A DNA stretch of 64,000 nucleotides from Cyanophora paradoxa (lineage: Eukaryota; Glaucocystophyceae; Cyanophorales; Cyanophoraceae). Position 1 is the stretch's first letter; each line of letters begins with the position of its first letter. A model generated the notes under the pieces. It was not told the DNA's origin. It did not search any database and worked only from the letters and a program-made list of their open reading frames with translations. The DNA is taken from NCBI GenBank assembly GCA_004431415.1, contig QPMI01000049.1:124001-188000 (forward strand), read 5' to 3'. The translations under genes were made by a program, and so were the position numbers. This document shows positions 10,295 to 20,859 of this stretch, piece by piece.

Positions 10295-10750
10295 GATGGC
10301 GGGCGTCAGCATCGGCCGGGCGGGCGCTGGTCAAGGGTCCCCGGGATTCATTTGGATCGCCTGGCCTGCGAATGGGCGCAGCAGCCCCCCGCGAATCGTC
10401 TTGTACATGTGAATGTTTATCTCCGAACTCGCACACTGTAGACTTGCGGCCTCTCGAAGCCTCGGGATCGAGGGCGGGATTCACAGAAATTAAAGCCGAC
10501 AATTAGCGAGATCGATATCTACTCTCTAGATCTAGATCTAGATCTGCTAGGCTAAATCGATATCTAGAGATCTAGGGGGTCACCGGGTCCTGCATGCATG
10601 GGCGCGATGAAGGCCGCCGGGCCGGGCGTACCGGTACCGCCGGCCGCGGGCCGGTACTACGGTAGCTATAGGACACCCGGTGACCGTCGGACCGGCTCGA
10701 ATCCGGGCAGGTCGACCTTCTCGGGCGTTGGGAGAAATTAAAACGGCGAG
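10295..10750. repeat. Intergenic region with TAGATC palindromic tandem repeat
   Basis: 456 bp between two same-strand genes. From about 10510 to 10574 it has a run of overlapping AGATCT palindromes between two copies of ATCGATATCTA. A further CG-rich palindromic stretch (GGTACCG/CCGGTAC) lies around 10627-10660. A shorter TCTAGATC run recurs at 11305-11320 and 25134-25146. No gene is seen. Confidence 0.7.
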
Positions 10751-12866
10751 ATGGGAAACGAAACGAGCCGCGAAACGAGCGAACAGAGCCGCGGCAGCGA
10801 AGCCGATGCCAAGAACCAGACGCCGGCGCCCTCCGCTCCGCCCTATCCTGGTGCGCGCCGCTGGCTCGCGTTCGGCTGGCTCGGCGGCTCTCCGCGGCGC
10901 TTCAACGGGCTCCTGACAGTTGCGCAGCCGGCGGCATGTATCCGCCTCCGCCAGGCAAGGCCGACTACGGCGACAGCATGGGGAAGCCGTACGCTGGAGC
11001 GTCTGCCCCTCCTCCAGGATACGCTCCGATGGGCGCCTACGCCCCGGCCGGCCCGCCTCCGCCCGGGGCCCCAGGCGTCGTCGGCCCGCCCGCCGTCGCC
11101 TATCCTGTGCAGGCCGGTACGGGCGCGCCTTGGCAAACGCGCTCGCTCGCGCGGGGACCTGCTCTGAGCACGCCTAGTAGGTCCCGCAATGGCGATGCCG
11201 ATGCAAATGCCCGCCGGCACGCTCGGGATTGTCGCCGACGGGCCCGTCCTCTCCCCCGCATTCGTGCGAGCCCCGCGCGCTAGTTCGCCAGCCATCTAGC
11301 TAGCTCTAGATCTAGATCTATCTCTCCGCGATGCGCCTTGCCGCGTTCCTCCGAGGCTCACCGCCGCTACGCGCCTCAGGTCTTCAACTTTCCCTTCCGG
11401 TGGGTCATCACGGTGCGCGGCTCGTCTCCTGCGTTGGCGCCGGCGCCCGTCCCGAGCCACTGAGTCTGCCCCCTCAGGACGACCTCTTCTCCGGGCGTGG
11501 CGCTGCCGCCACCATCAAGGACGCCTCGGGGCAGGACATCCTCCGCGGTCCGCGCTGGCTGCCGAACCCGGAACGGGCGTGCCCGCGACCGGATTTGATC
11601 CCATGCGACTGCAGGCGCGGGGAAGTGGGTGAGCTTCCACGACGACACAACCTTCTACGACATGCAGGGCAACAAGGTCCGCCGCCCCGGGCCGCTCTGC
11701 ATCGACGGAGCTCGACCCCACCAACAAGCGCGTTCTGACGCGCTTGTCGCGAAGGTCTGCCGCCTTATGAACCGTGCGCGCCTCTTTCCTTCAGCCCGGC
11801 CCGCGGCCACGCCCCGCCCCTCGCTCAGCGCCTTCCCCCCCGCCCCGTCCCCCCCCAACACCCCCCCCCCCCCCCCCCCTCCCCAACCAACCCCTTTCCC
11901 ATTTCCCCTCCCCAGGCATCCTGACGGGCGCGTCGACGTACAAGGTGACCCCTACCCCCTCCCCCTGCCCCGCCCCTCCCCCCTTCCTCTCATTCCTCTG
12001 CATCTCATCCGCTGCGCGGCAGATCATCAACGCCCAGGACAAGACCGTCATGGTCCAGCGCAGGGAGATCCTCAACTGGCCCGGGTACGGCGTTCGCGCT
12101 CGCGCTCGCGTTCGCGCGCGGCCGCGCGGGGAGGGGTACCGCGTCGACGCTCGACCTTCCTCCCCCCGGGCAGGACGTGGACGTCGAAGGTGTTCCGCGG
12201 GAACCCCCACTTCAGTGCGCCCTCACCGCGGCGCTCCTCACCCCCTTCCTCGCGGCGCCGCTCGCCATCTGACCGCGCCCCTTGTCCTCAGACATCTTCG
12301 GGAACCCCGAGGTCCACCTACCCCCCCCCCCTTCTCACTCCCCCTCCTTCTTCTCCCCCCCCTCCGACCGCGCGGCGCAGTTCCCGACGGCCTACCCCGA
12401 GATCTACCGCGTGCGTGGCGCCCCGTCTACCCCCCACCGCTCCTTCAGCAGAGACTCACTTGTCCCTCCCCCCTGCAGGTCACCGGCCTCTCCCCGGCAA
12501 CAGCTTCAACGTAGCCCCCCGTTCCCCCCCCCCCCTCTCCCCCCATCCCCCCACCCCCCTCCTCCCCCACTTGCTCTTAACGCCTGCTCCCCGCTCGGCG
12601 CCGCAGATCAAGAACGCGGTGACGCAGGCGACCGTCGCGACCGTCAACAAGTCCCTCTTCTTTAACACCGCCGACAACGTGCGCGACCTCACCTGAGGCC
12701 GATCGCGGGGCCCGGGGCCCGGCCGCGCCCTCGCCTGAGCTCGCTCTCCCCCCTCCCCCCCAACACCTGGCAGGCCACGGTGCTGGAGTGCGCGCCGGGC
12801 GTGGACGCCCTCCTCATGCTCATGATCGCGATTGTGGTCGCGCACGAGACGCGCAAGAAGAGGTAA
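10751..12866 (+). CDS. LURP-one-related / tubby-C-like superfamily protein, 15 exons
   Basis: The spliced product is 312 aa. Residues about 1-120 are polar and then Pro/Gly/Tyr-rich (MYPPPPGKADYG, PPPGYAPMGAYAPAGPPPPG), recalling the proline-rich N-termini of phospholipid scramblases. The rest is a 12-strand-barrel-like domain: a strand with GAAATIKDASGQDIL, WVSFHDDTTFYDMQGNKV, TYKIINAQDKTVMVQRRE, WTSKVFRGNP, and a C-terminal hydrophobic helix TVLECAPGVDALLMLMIAIV then VAHE, which matches the LOR signature 'PGVDAAL'. Exons: 10751-10850, 10928-11116, 11181-11263, 11380-11412, 11478-11547, 11615-11676, 11755-11773, 11916-11944, 12023-12084, 12174-12214, 12292-12311, 12381-12414, 12479-12510, 12607-12678, 12774-12866 (939 nt, all phases agree). 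Exons of 19 and 20 nt and C-run introns are notable. Its function (membrane, lipid or defence signalling) is unknown. Confidence 0.8.
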
Positions 12867-14166
12867 ACTCGAGCCCGGCGGGGCGCGGCGCCAGCCAGCG
12901 GCCAGCACCCGGCCGGGCGGCTGAGCGAGCGCGGCCGGCGCGTGCGCGCGCAGGGGCGTTTGGTGCGGCTGAGCCCCGCGGCTCGTCCGCCTTGGGCTCG
13001 CCACGCCGATCACAGATGCCTTGTCTCATGATCAGTGACTCCCAGTGATGCCTTGAAGCCTTGAAGATTTCGTTTTTCTTTGCTTTAGTATGTTACAGAT
13101 TGCTGCAGTGCACGAATTTCATCAGCGAAGTCATGATCAGCTGCAGTTCGCCCAGTGGGGCGCCGCGGCGGGCCGGGCCAGATCTGTCTCGAGCCCCCTC
13201 TCGCGATCAAGGTTCCGGGGATCCGCCCGGCGGCCCGTGCATCAGAGCCTTGAACTTCGGAAGGTGTCCCCGGTACCCTAGTACCGGTTCTACTTCATTT
13301 TAGCGGAGCCTCATGATCAGGGCCTGGGGAGCCTCGGGTCGACGTCAACGTCGCATGGCATGGCGGGGGCGGGCCGCATGCGCATGCCGCACTGCGGCAG
13401 TGCCATAATGCCACCAGTCACTGAGTACTAATGATCAGTGACTGAGCCGCGACTCATGCCAAGCCCGGGGCCTTGTACGTGAGCCCAAGGCCCCCCCAGG
13501 GGGCCCGGGGCCCGGGGCGCGGCCCGTGTCATGGCATGGTGGCTGATCATGATGGCATCATGCGATGATGCATGATGGGCATTATCATGACTCATGATCA
13601 GTGACTCGGGAGGCATCAATCGGGCAAGCGGGCAATTGCAAGCGGGCCCGGGGCCCGGGGCTTGGCCCCAGATCATGACCCACGTGGGTAACTGCGCATG
13701 CCGCGGTGCCACCGTGGCACTGCGGCCACGTTGGACTGGCCATGGGCCCGGCCGCCGGGGCTATCCGATGATCATGATCATAGTATCATAGTATCATCAT
13801 GGCATTTATAATTAGTGCACAACTTTGCCAGCAAGTTGGCAAGCCACTGGGGGGCCACCCGCTGATCATGATCATGATCTGCATCGGACCCGGGACGAAA
13901 CTGGCAGCCGCTGAGCGCTCAGCGGCTAGCGCTCGCAATTTAAACTTCCGAGTTCACTGCGACCCGTGCCACGGTGCCCCTCGCATCGATATCACTGCGA
14001 TCCAAACTTCACTGGTCGATCCCGCCGCGGGTCCCTCGCGAGGCCCTCACAAGCCCTCTGGCTCTGCGAATCTTTCAAGTTTTGAATCTCAACTTACTTG
14101 TCCCGAGTTTGTTTTCACTGATCATGAGTTGTCACAGTGTGCAGGCAGAAGATGGCACCCATGCCC
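12867..14166. other. 1.3-kb intergenic region with dispersed TGATCA palindromes
   Basis: No gene is supported. The hexamer TGATCA, usually extended to CATGATCA or ATGATCATGATCAT, occurs around 13029, 13133, 13313, 13433, 13544, 13596, 13770, 13863 and 14119. Three copies are followed by GTGACT. CCCGGGGC-type blocks alternate with these. This lies between the convergent 3' ends of the LOR and SSXT-WD genes. Confidence 0.6.
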
Positions 14167-17100
14167 CTACGGCGGGCCCGGCCCCGGCGGGGCGGGGGGC
14201 AGGGCCCACATGCGGACCGCCTTGTCCGCCCCCCCCGAGACGAGGGTCTCCCCCCCGGGCATGAAAGCCAGCGCCGAGGGGGCGGCCGTGTGGGCCCCCA
14301 CCAGCAGGGGCGCGGGCGGCGCCGGGCCGGCCCCGGTCGGCTCCTGCCACAGCTGCGCCCAGACGCTCCCGTCCGCCGCGCACCACGCCACGCGGCGCCC
14401 GTCCTGCGCGGGCCGTCTGAGCAGGGGAGGGGGAGGGGTACCCGTCAGAGAGGCAGAAAGGGAGGGGTACCGGGGAGGCGGCGACGGCGGTGACCCTCCG
14501 GCCCCCGGGGTCCTCGTCGGGCCCCGGGGCGGCCCGCGCCGGCGTCGGTGCGCCGAAGGGCCCGCCGGGGGGCGCGCGGCGGGCGGCCCACACGGATCCG
14601 TCGCGCCGCGCCCACACGAGGAGATCCCCGGTCTGGTCAGAGATAATTCACAAATCAGAGAGCGGAGGTCCAAAGAAGAGGACGGGAAGGAGCAGGGCGC
14701 ACGGCGGAGAGGGCGAGGGCGCAGCAGGCCGAGGCCTCGGGCGCCTCCAGGTGCCGCCAGGAGGGGTAGGGCCCGTCCGCCTGCTCCGGGGGGGCGGGGT
14801 CGGCGACGCAGGCGGACCTCAGAGACGGGGCGGGGGCGGGGGCAGCACAGGGGCGCACGCTGGAGCGGAGGGCGATGCCGCCCCCGGAGACCGCCATCGC
14901 CACCGTCGTGCTGCTGCCCCTCTGCCGCGAGAGAGGCGAGGCGGGTCGTCAAAGGCGGAGCAAGAGAGGGGGGAAAGAGATAGAGAGGGCGGGCCACCTG
15001 GGCGAGCGCCACGAGGGGCGGGTCGGCGGGGGGGAAGGCGTCGGGCGGGGCGGCGTCCACCACCGCGCCCTGCGCGCGCAGGCGTCAGGGTGGCGGGAAG
15101 CGGAGGAGGAGGAGGAGGAGGGGCGCGCCGCGGAGCCCGAGGCGGCGTCCCACGCGCCGACGCCGCCGCCGTCGCGCAGCGCCACAAAGAGGTGCGCCCC
15201 CTGCGGCGCGCCCTCAGAAAAGTGGGTTGGGGGTGGGGGGGTGGGGTGGGGGGGTGGCTTCGTTCGCACGTGGAAGGCGATGGCGGCGGGGGGCCCCGGG
15301 GCCTGCAGGGAGGAGTCCGGGGCGCCCGTGGGGGCGGCCCAGAGCCGCACGGGCGCGCCGGCGGCGGCGGCGGCGGTGGCGAGCTTGGAGGCGTCGCGGG
15401 AGAAGGCGAGGGCGACGACGGGCTCCCTGTGCGCCGGCGCGCGCCAGAGCTGCCGCGGGGGCGACGTGAGATCGCAAGAGCGCTTAGCCCACGAACAAGA
15501 AGAAGCGTGTGGAACATAGACGGCTGTCAGGAAGCTTTAGGAACTTGGGAAGCTTTAGAGACCCGGAGAGCTATGCAGAGAGCATAGACGAACAAGACGA
15601 AGCTTGTAGAACATAGACGGCTGCCAGAGCATAGAAGTGCGAGGTGGCGGGGAAGCTATTAGAGAGCTAGCTTCGGAAGATGAAGATGCTTAGAGAGCTT
15701 AGAAAGCTTAAGGCTTAAACTAGACGCTCTTCACCTCCTGCCCAGCGGGGAGCTCCCAGACGACGAGGAGCCCCGCGGCGTCGGCCGAGGCGACGGCCGC
15801 GCCGTCCGGCGAGGCGGCGACGGCGAGGACTGGCTTGGCGTGCGCCCGGAGCGTCCGGATCAGGAACGGCGGCACCGGCGCCGAGGCCGCCGAGGCGGCT
15901 GCTGGCGCAGCTGACAGCGGCGGCGGCGGCGCGGCGGTCGGGGCGGGTTGCGGCGGGGCGGGGGCGGGAGGCGGGGCGGGGCTGGGGCGGGGCCGGGAGA
16001 GGGGCGGAAGCAAAGGCGGTGGCAGAAGGGAAGGCGGGGGCGGGGTGCGCGGGGAACGGGGCGGGCGGGGCGCCGGCAGGGAGGGGGCCGAGAGGGGGCG
16101 CGCCGGGTCCGGGCGGGGCGGCGGGCGGGGGCCCGAGGACCGGGTGATGAAGGGGTCCAGTGTAGACGGCTGGAGGGACGCGTGAGCGCGACTGAGACCG
16201 GCGGGCTGTGCGCGCGCGGCCGCACCGCCGAAGGTCCGGGGGATGGAGCCGGGGGGCGGCAGCGGGCCGGGGTGGGGCGGCGGCGACGGGACCGGGAAGG
16301 AGACCCCTGGGGGCTGGAGCGGAGTCAGGAGCTCGACTGAGATGCCCGGCGAAGGGTCGGGGTACAGCACGCACGCCGGTATACACGGGAATGGAGACGG
16401 GGGGGCCGGGGGCGGGGCTTGGGCCCCTGGGGGGAGCCTGCGAAGGGTACCACTCAGGCACGGGGAGGGTGGGAGGGTACGGCTTTCACGCACGGAGGGG
16501 GCTCTGGGCTTGGGCTGCAGATCGAGAGGCATAGTGGCGAAGGGGGTGCTGGGGCGTCCGGGCTGGGCGGGGGGCGATTGCCGGGGCGGGGGCACGGCGG
16601 GGGGCGCGGGGGCGCTGGAAGGGGCGGCTGGGGCGGAGGGGACGGGGCGGGGCTGCTTTGGGGAGGGTACGGCTGATGCTGCGTTTGGGGAGACGGCTGA
16701 GGTCCCGCACCCGGCGGGCGCTGCGGCTCCTGTGCGGAGGGCGCGGGGAAGAAGGGCGGCCCGGGATCGGGGGGCGCCGGGGGCGGGAGGGGCACGGAAG
16801 GCAGGACCATGGGCGCCGGCCCCGGCCTCCTCCTCGCGGGCTGCGCGTCGGGAACGGTTTCACGAGCCGCGCGCCCGCGGGCGCCGCGGGCGTGGGCGCC
16901 GGCGCCGGCGCCGGCGCCGGCCTGCTTCTTCTTCTTCTTGGCGGGGCGGGAGGACAGGGACGAGGAGGCCGCGTGCTGGTCGCGGTGCCCGGAGGGTACG
17001 CTGAAATCGTAGGGGGAGGGAATGGGCGGCCCGAGCGCCGCGTCGACGGGCAGGAGCTCGTTGCGGCCCAGCGGGGCGATCGCGTGGATGGGCGCCTCCT

Positions 17101-17716
17101 GGGCCGGCGGCTCGGGGCCCCGCGGGACGGTTCCGGAGAGCGCGTACGAGTGGACGCAGGCGCTGCGCGGCACGGGGACCTCGATGCGCTCGCGCTCGCC
17201 GGAGTTCCGCTCGAAGGTGGCCTCCGGCGGGAACCCCGAGCGCGCGTGCCGCTCCCGCTTGTAAGCGAGCTCCTTCGCGATCTCCAGCCGAAGCAGCTCG
17301 AAATCCTGCGCCGCCGCGGCCGCGTGCGGCTCGGTGCGGGGAAGCGGGGGAAGCGCGGGAGGGAGGCCATGGGTTCGGCCGCGCCGCGCACCTTCGGGAG
17401 CGATTGGTTGTCGGCGTGGCGTGCGAGCATCATCAGATTGGCGTGCAGCTTGTCCTGTATCCTGCGCCGCGGCGGTCGCAAACAGAAGGAGCGCTACCGT
17501 CGCCGGCCGACGCGGCGCGGCGCACTTGACCGCGTCGGCGATGCGACCGAGCGTAGCGTTCTCTACGATTGCCTGAATGTACGCCTGGTTCTCATCGAGG
17601 TACTGCCGCGGGAGTGAGCGCGCGCCGCCCCCGGCCGCGCCGCCGGCCCGCGAGCGATGCAGACGCACGCGCTGTATGCCCAGGGAGTCCAGGCGCGGGT
17701 TCTCGTACGCCTGCAT
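14167..17716 (-). CDS. SSXT (SYT/GIF) domain protein with Pro-rich middle and WD40 C-terminus
   Basis: The N-terminal SSXT domain reads RQYLDENQAYIQAIVENATL followed by GRIADAVKIQDKLHANLMML and ARHADNQ. This is the motif of SS18 and plant GRF-interacting factors, which are SWI/SNF co-activators. Next come DFELLRLEIAKELAYKRERH, a KKKKK patch with Gly/Ala repeats, and some 400 residues of Pro-rich sequence. The C-terminus is WD40-like: AHAKPVLAVAASPDG, LLVVWELPAGQE, APAHREPVVALAFSRD, LFVALRDG, LLVWARRDGSVWAARR, VAWCAADGSVW, and AHTAAPSALAFMPGGETLVS then GGADKAVRMWAL. Exons that close in phase: 17526-17716, 17392-17461, 17305 downward, one ending at 15735, then 15449 downward. The intron 15450-15734 joins the two halves in frame. 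Splicing inside the Pro-rich part (about 15900-16700) is unresolved. If two genes were present instead, the break would be at the in-frame TAG at 15720. Confidence 0.7.
15493..15627. repeat. Two 38-bp imperfect repeats inside an SSXT-WD intron
   Basis: 15493-15530 and 15590-15627 are near-identical (about four mismatches), spaced 97 bp apart, both ending in GAACATAGACGGCTGnCAG. They sit in the unusually AT-rich, long (285 nt) intron that joins the two WD40 parts. Several GAAGCTTTAG-like decamers lie between them. Confidence 0.75.
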
Positions 17717-17794
17717 CGCCCGGCCGGCGCCGCGGCTTGGCGGACTCGTACGCCGTACCCTGGTACTGGCAAGTCAGAGCCAAGTCTTCTCAAG
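17717..17794. promoter_or_regulatory. Very short divergent promoter (78 bp)
   Basis: 78 bp between the proposed ATGs of the SSXT-WD gene (17716, minus) and the alanine-rich gene (17795, plus). It contains GTACGCCGTACCCTGGTAC, a cluster of GTAC tetramers. Either start could move if there are upstream exons, so the boundaries are tentative. Confidence 0.35.
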
Positions 17795-20750
17795 ATGCAG
17801 CGGCTGCCCCCGCTGGACGGGTCCAGGCGGACGCCTGGGCCCGAGCTGGAGCCGATCCCCGCTCGTCTGCAGCCGCTGCCCGTGCTGCGAGGCCCTGGCG
17901 AGCGAACTGCGAGCCCGCAGGCCGCAGACCCCCAGCCAAGCCTCAGGCAGCCTAGGGAGGCGCCTGAGCCGAGAATAGTTGCGGTTGCATCGCCGCCGGG
18001 CCTTAGCCCGCAGCAGGATGACGAGCCCTCGGATGCGCTCCTGGAGCAGTTCGCGGCCGCCTCGCGCACCTACGTGGAGCTCCACAACCGGCTGTACGTG
18101 CTAGAAAACGTAGGAAGCGCAGCCTTCAGGCCCGACCTGTCCGCCAGCATCGCGGCCGGTGCGCTTAATCTATCTTGGAAGCGGCGCTCCGCCGACCGAC
18201 CGACCGCCCGCGCAGCTGCGGACAAATGGCTGGACCCGGAGTCTGCGAGGCTGGTGAGGACCTACGAGAGGGCGCGGCAGGCGCTCGTTGCGCACGCGCG
18301 GCGGCGGCTCGACGCCGAGCGGCAGCGGGAAGTGGAAGCGCTCGCGGCGGTCGAGCCGAGCGCACGCGCGCTCGCCCCGCACTTCGGCTGGTGGTGCGCA
18401 GCCTCGGCTCCGGATCTCCCGCCCCGCCCGCGCCGACTTGCGCCCGCGCAGGGAGCGGCACGAGGCGCTGCGAGACCGCTACGCGCGCGCCCTCGGCGGC
18501 GGCGGCCTCGGGAGCGAGCTCGCGGCTCACTCGGCGTGGCACGCGGCGCTGCAGCGCGCGGCCGGCGCTGCGGCGGCGGCGGCTCTCGGGCGGCTGCTGC
18601 CGCTCGCGCAGCAGGAGCCCGACGCCTCGCCGGCCCTCGCCGCCGCCCTGGACGAGGCTTGGGCCCTCTGCGCCGCCTCCGGGGCGCCGAATTGGCCCCA
18701 CCCGCCGCCTGCACGCTCTGCCGCGCCCACGCCCGCGCCGCCGCCGCCCGCGCCTCGGCCCCGGGATCGCCGGCCGCGGCGGCCGCCGCCGGCGACGCGG
18801 CCGTGGCGGCGCTGGATAGCCGGACCGGCGGCGTCGGCGCCGGCTCGCTCCTCCAGCTGCTCGCCGGCGCGCGGGCGTCATTCTACGGCCGCGGCCGCGG
18901 GCCCCGCGACCTCGTACCCCTCGCCCGCGGCATCGCCGCCGAGGCGGGCCGCCTCCTCGAGCTCTGTACCTCCTTCGCCGCGGCCGCCGCCGCCCCTGGC
19001 GCCCTCCGCTCGCTCGTCCGCCTCCCGTCCAGGACCCTCGCCGCCGCCGCCCGCGGTCCCCTCCCGCCCCGTACCCCCGCCGAACTCCTCCGTTCCGCCT
19101 TCCTCGCCCTCCTCTTCGACTCGTGCGCTGTACCCCTCCCCATCCGTCGGGTCCGCGTGCCGGTACCCCCCTGACCACCGCCCCGCGCAGGATCGCGCGC
19201 CTGTGCTTCCGGCCCCTCCGGCATCTCGCGCTCTCCAACCCGGCCGCCTCCGCAGCCGCCGCCTCCCTCGCCGGTCCGTCCGTCCGCGCGCGCTTCGCTT
19301 GCCCGCTCAGCTTAGTGACTCTCCTCCCCGCGCAGCGTCGCTGCAGGCGGGCGGCGAGGACGAGCTGGGCCGGTGGGCGGCGGCCTTCTGGGCGCCCCGC
19401 CTCTCCCCCTTCGCCTCGGACCTCTCGGCCGCGCGCCTCGCCGCCGCCGCCGCCCGCGCCCGCCCCAAGGAGCGCCTCACGCCGCCGGCCCCGGCGGCGG
19501 AGGCGGGCCCCTCCGGCGCGGCGGCGGCGGCCCAGCCGCCCCCGCCCTACCTCTCCTCCGTGGCCGACTTCGCGCGCCGCGCCGTCCTCGCGGCCGCCGC
19601 CGCCCTCGCTGCCGGCGCGGGGCCCGAGGCGGCGTCGTCCGCGGCCGCCGCCGCGGGGGCGTACGCGAACTGGGCGGCGCACCAGGCGGCGCTGTACCCC
19701 GCCTCGCGCACGCTGCAGCAGCTGACGGTGCTCCACTCGGACGCCCTCGCCGTCCGGGAGGCCCTGCGGCCCCCCGGCGGCCCCGGCCCGGCCCCGACGC
19801 CGCCGGCGCCGGCGTCGGCTCCGCGACCTTGGCTTCGGCTGCGGGGGTCCTGGCCCCGCGCCTGGCGCCGCCGGCGGCCGCGCTGGACGCTCTGCTGGAC
19901 CGCCTGGGCGCCCTCCTCCCCTCCGAGTGCGCCGCTGCAGCGACGCCCGCACCCCTCGAGACGAGGCTCGAGCTGAGCTGACGCCCTCCGCAGGTTCGCG
20001 CGGCGCTGCGAGGAGCTCTGCCGCCAGACGCGGGGGCGGGCGTGGCACCCGCGGGGCGAGCCGGCCGGCCCCTCGCGGGCCATGGCCGACGCCGTCTCGC
20101 AGATGCTGCGGCCGGCCGCCGAGCTCCTGGGGCGCCTCTCGCCGCCCCTGCGCGCCTACCTCCTCCCCGCCTTCGTGGCCGCGCTGCTCCGCGGCTACGT
20201 GCGGCGGCTCCTCGCCGGCGTCCGCATCAACTCGCGCGGCGTGCGGCAGATGGAGCTGGACCTCGCCGCCCTCCGCGCCGCCGCCGCCGAGATCGCCGCG
20301 GCGCTCCCGGCCCCCGAGGCCAACGCCCTCCTCGCCCTCCCCGCCTACTCCCGCCTCGAGGCCGCCATCGCCCTCCTCCGGGCCAAGCGCCTCCCCGGCG
20401 CCAAGCTCGCCCCCAGCTCCGCGCCCTCCTCGCCGCCCCCCAAGCCCCGCGGGGCCGGCGGCGGCGGCTCGCGGGTCGCGCCCCTGGAGGAGAACGAGGC
20501 GCTGCTGCCCATCCCCTCCTCCGAGGCGGGCGGCCCCGAGGCGGGCGGCGGCGGAGGCGTCCCCGCGGACGAGGCGGAGGCGTGGCTGGCGCTGCGCACG
20601 CGCCGCCGCCGCCTGCGCGCCCGCCTCCTCGCCAAGCTCCGCATCCGCGGCGCCCCGCCCACGCCCCGCCTCGCCGGCTTCTCCGCCCCGCCCTCCCCCT
20701 GGTCCCCCTCCCGCACGCCCCTCTCCCCCTCCCGCCCCAAGCAGTGGTAG
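17795..20750 (+). CDS. Large Ala/Leu-rich helical protein, possibly CCDC142-like or a tethering-complex-type subunit
   Basis: I do not firmly recognise this protein. After a Pro-rich start (MQRLPPLDGSRRTPG) it becomes alpha-helical: DALLEQFAAASRTYVELHNR then LYVLEN, WLDPESARLVRTYERARQAL, HEALRDRYARALGGGGLGSE, GRWAAAFWAPRLSPFASDLS, RTLQQLTVLHSDALAVREAL, RAYLLPAFVAALLRGYVRRL then LAGVRINSRGVRQMELDLAALR. The last block, a helical bundle ending 'G.RQ+E.D+..L', recalls C-terminal regions of CCDC142 and of CATCHR tethers, but only weakly. The C-terminus is a low-complexity Ser/Pro/Arg tail. Clear introns include 18393 to about 18450, one with donor gtacccc (about 19129) and acceptor near 19190, and one ending about 19335. 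Final exon boundaries near 18690 and 19850-19995 are unresolved. Confidence 0.5.
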
Positions 20751-20859
20751 CGACACGTCGCTTCGAAAAATTCATCTAATAGTAATAATTCGCGGCGAAG
20801 AACATGGACAACAGCATCGTGTACTAGGGATCTGGTTACGGTCTCGGGCCTCTTCAAAT

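Noticed and set aside
10688-10706. GGCTCGAATCC resembling a tRNA T-loop
   Set aside because: No D-arm or anticodon arm can be folded upstream. Treated as chance in intergenic DNA.
15720-15722. TAG as the end of an SSXT-only gene
   Set aside because: It lies inside the best-fitting intron. Splicing CAGGAG|gtgaag to the downstream exon completes WD40 repeats in frame.
18165-20756. 863-codon minus-strand ORF opposite the alanine-rich gene
   Set aside because: It is Arg/Gly low-complexity and is the antisense of a GC-rich coding strand whose plus frames show helical, protein-like sequence. No motifs.
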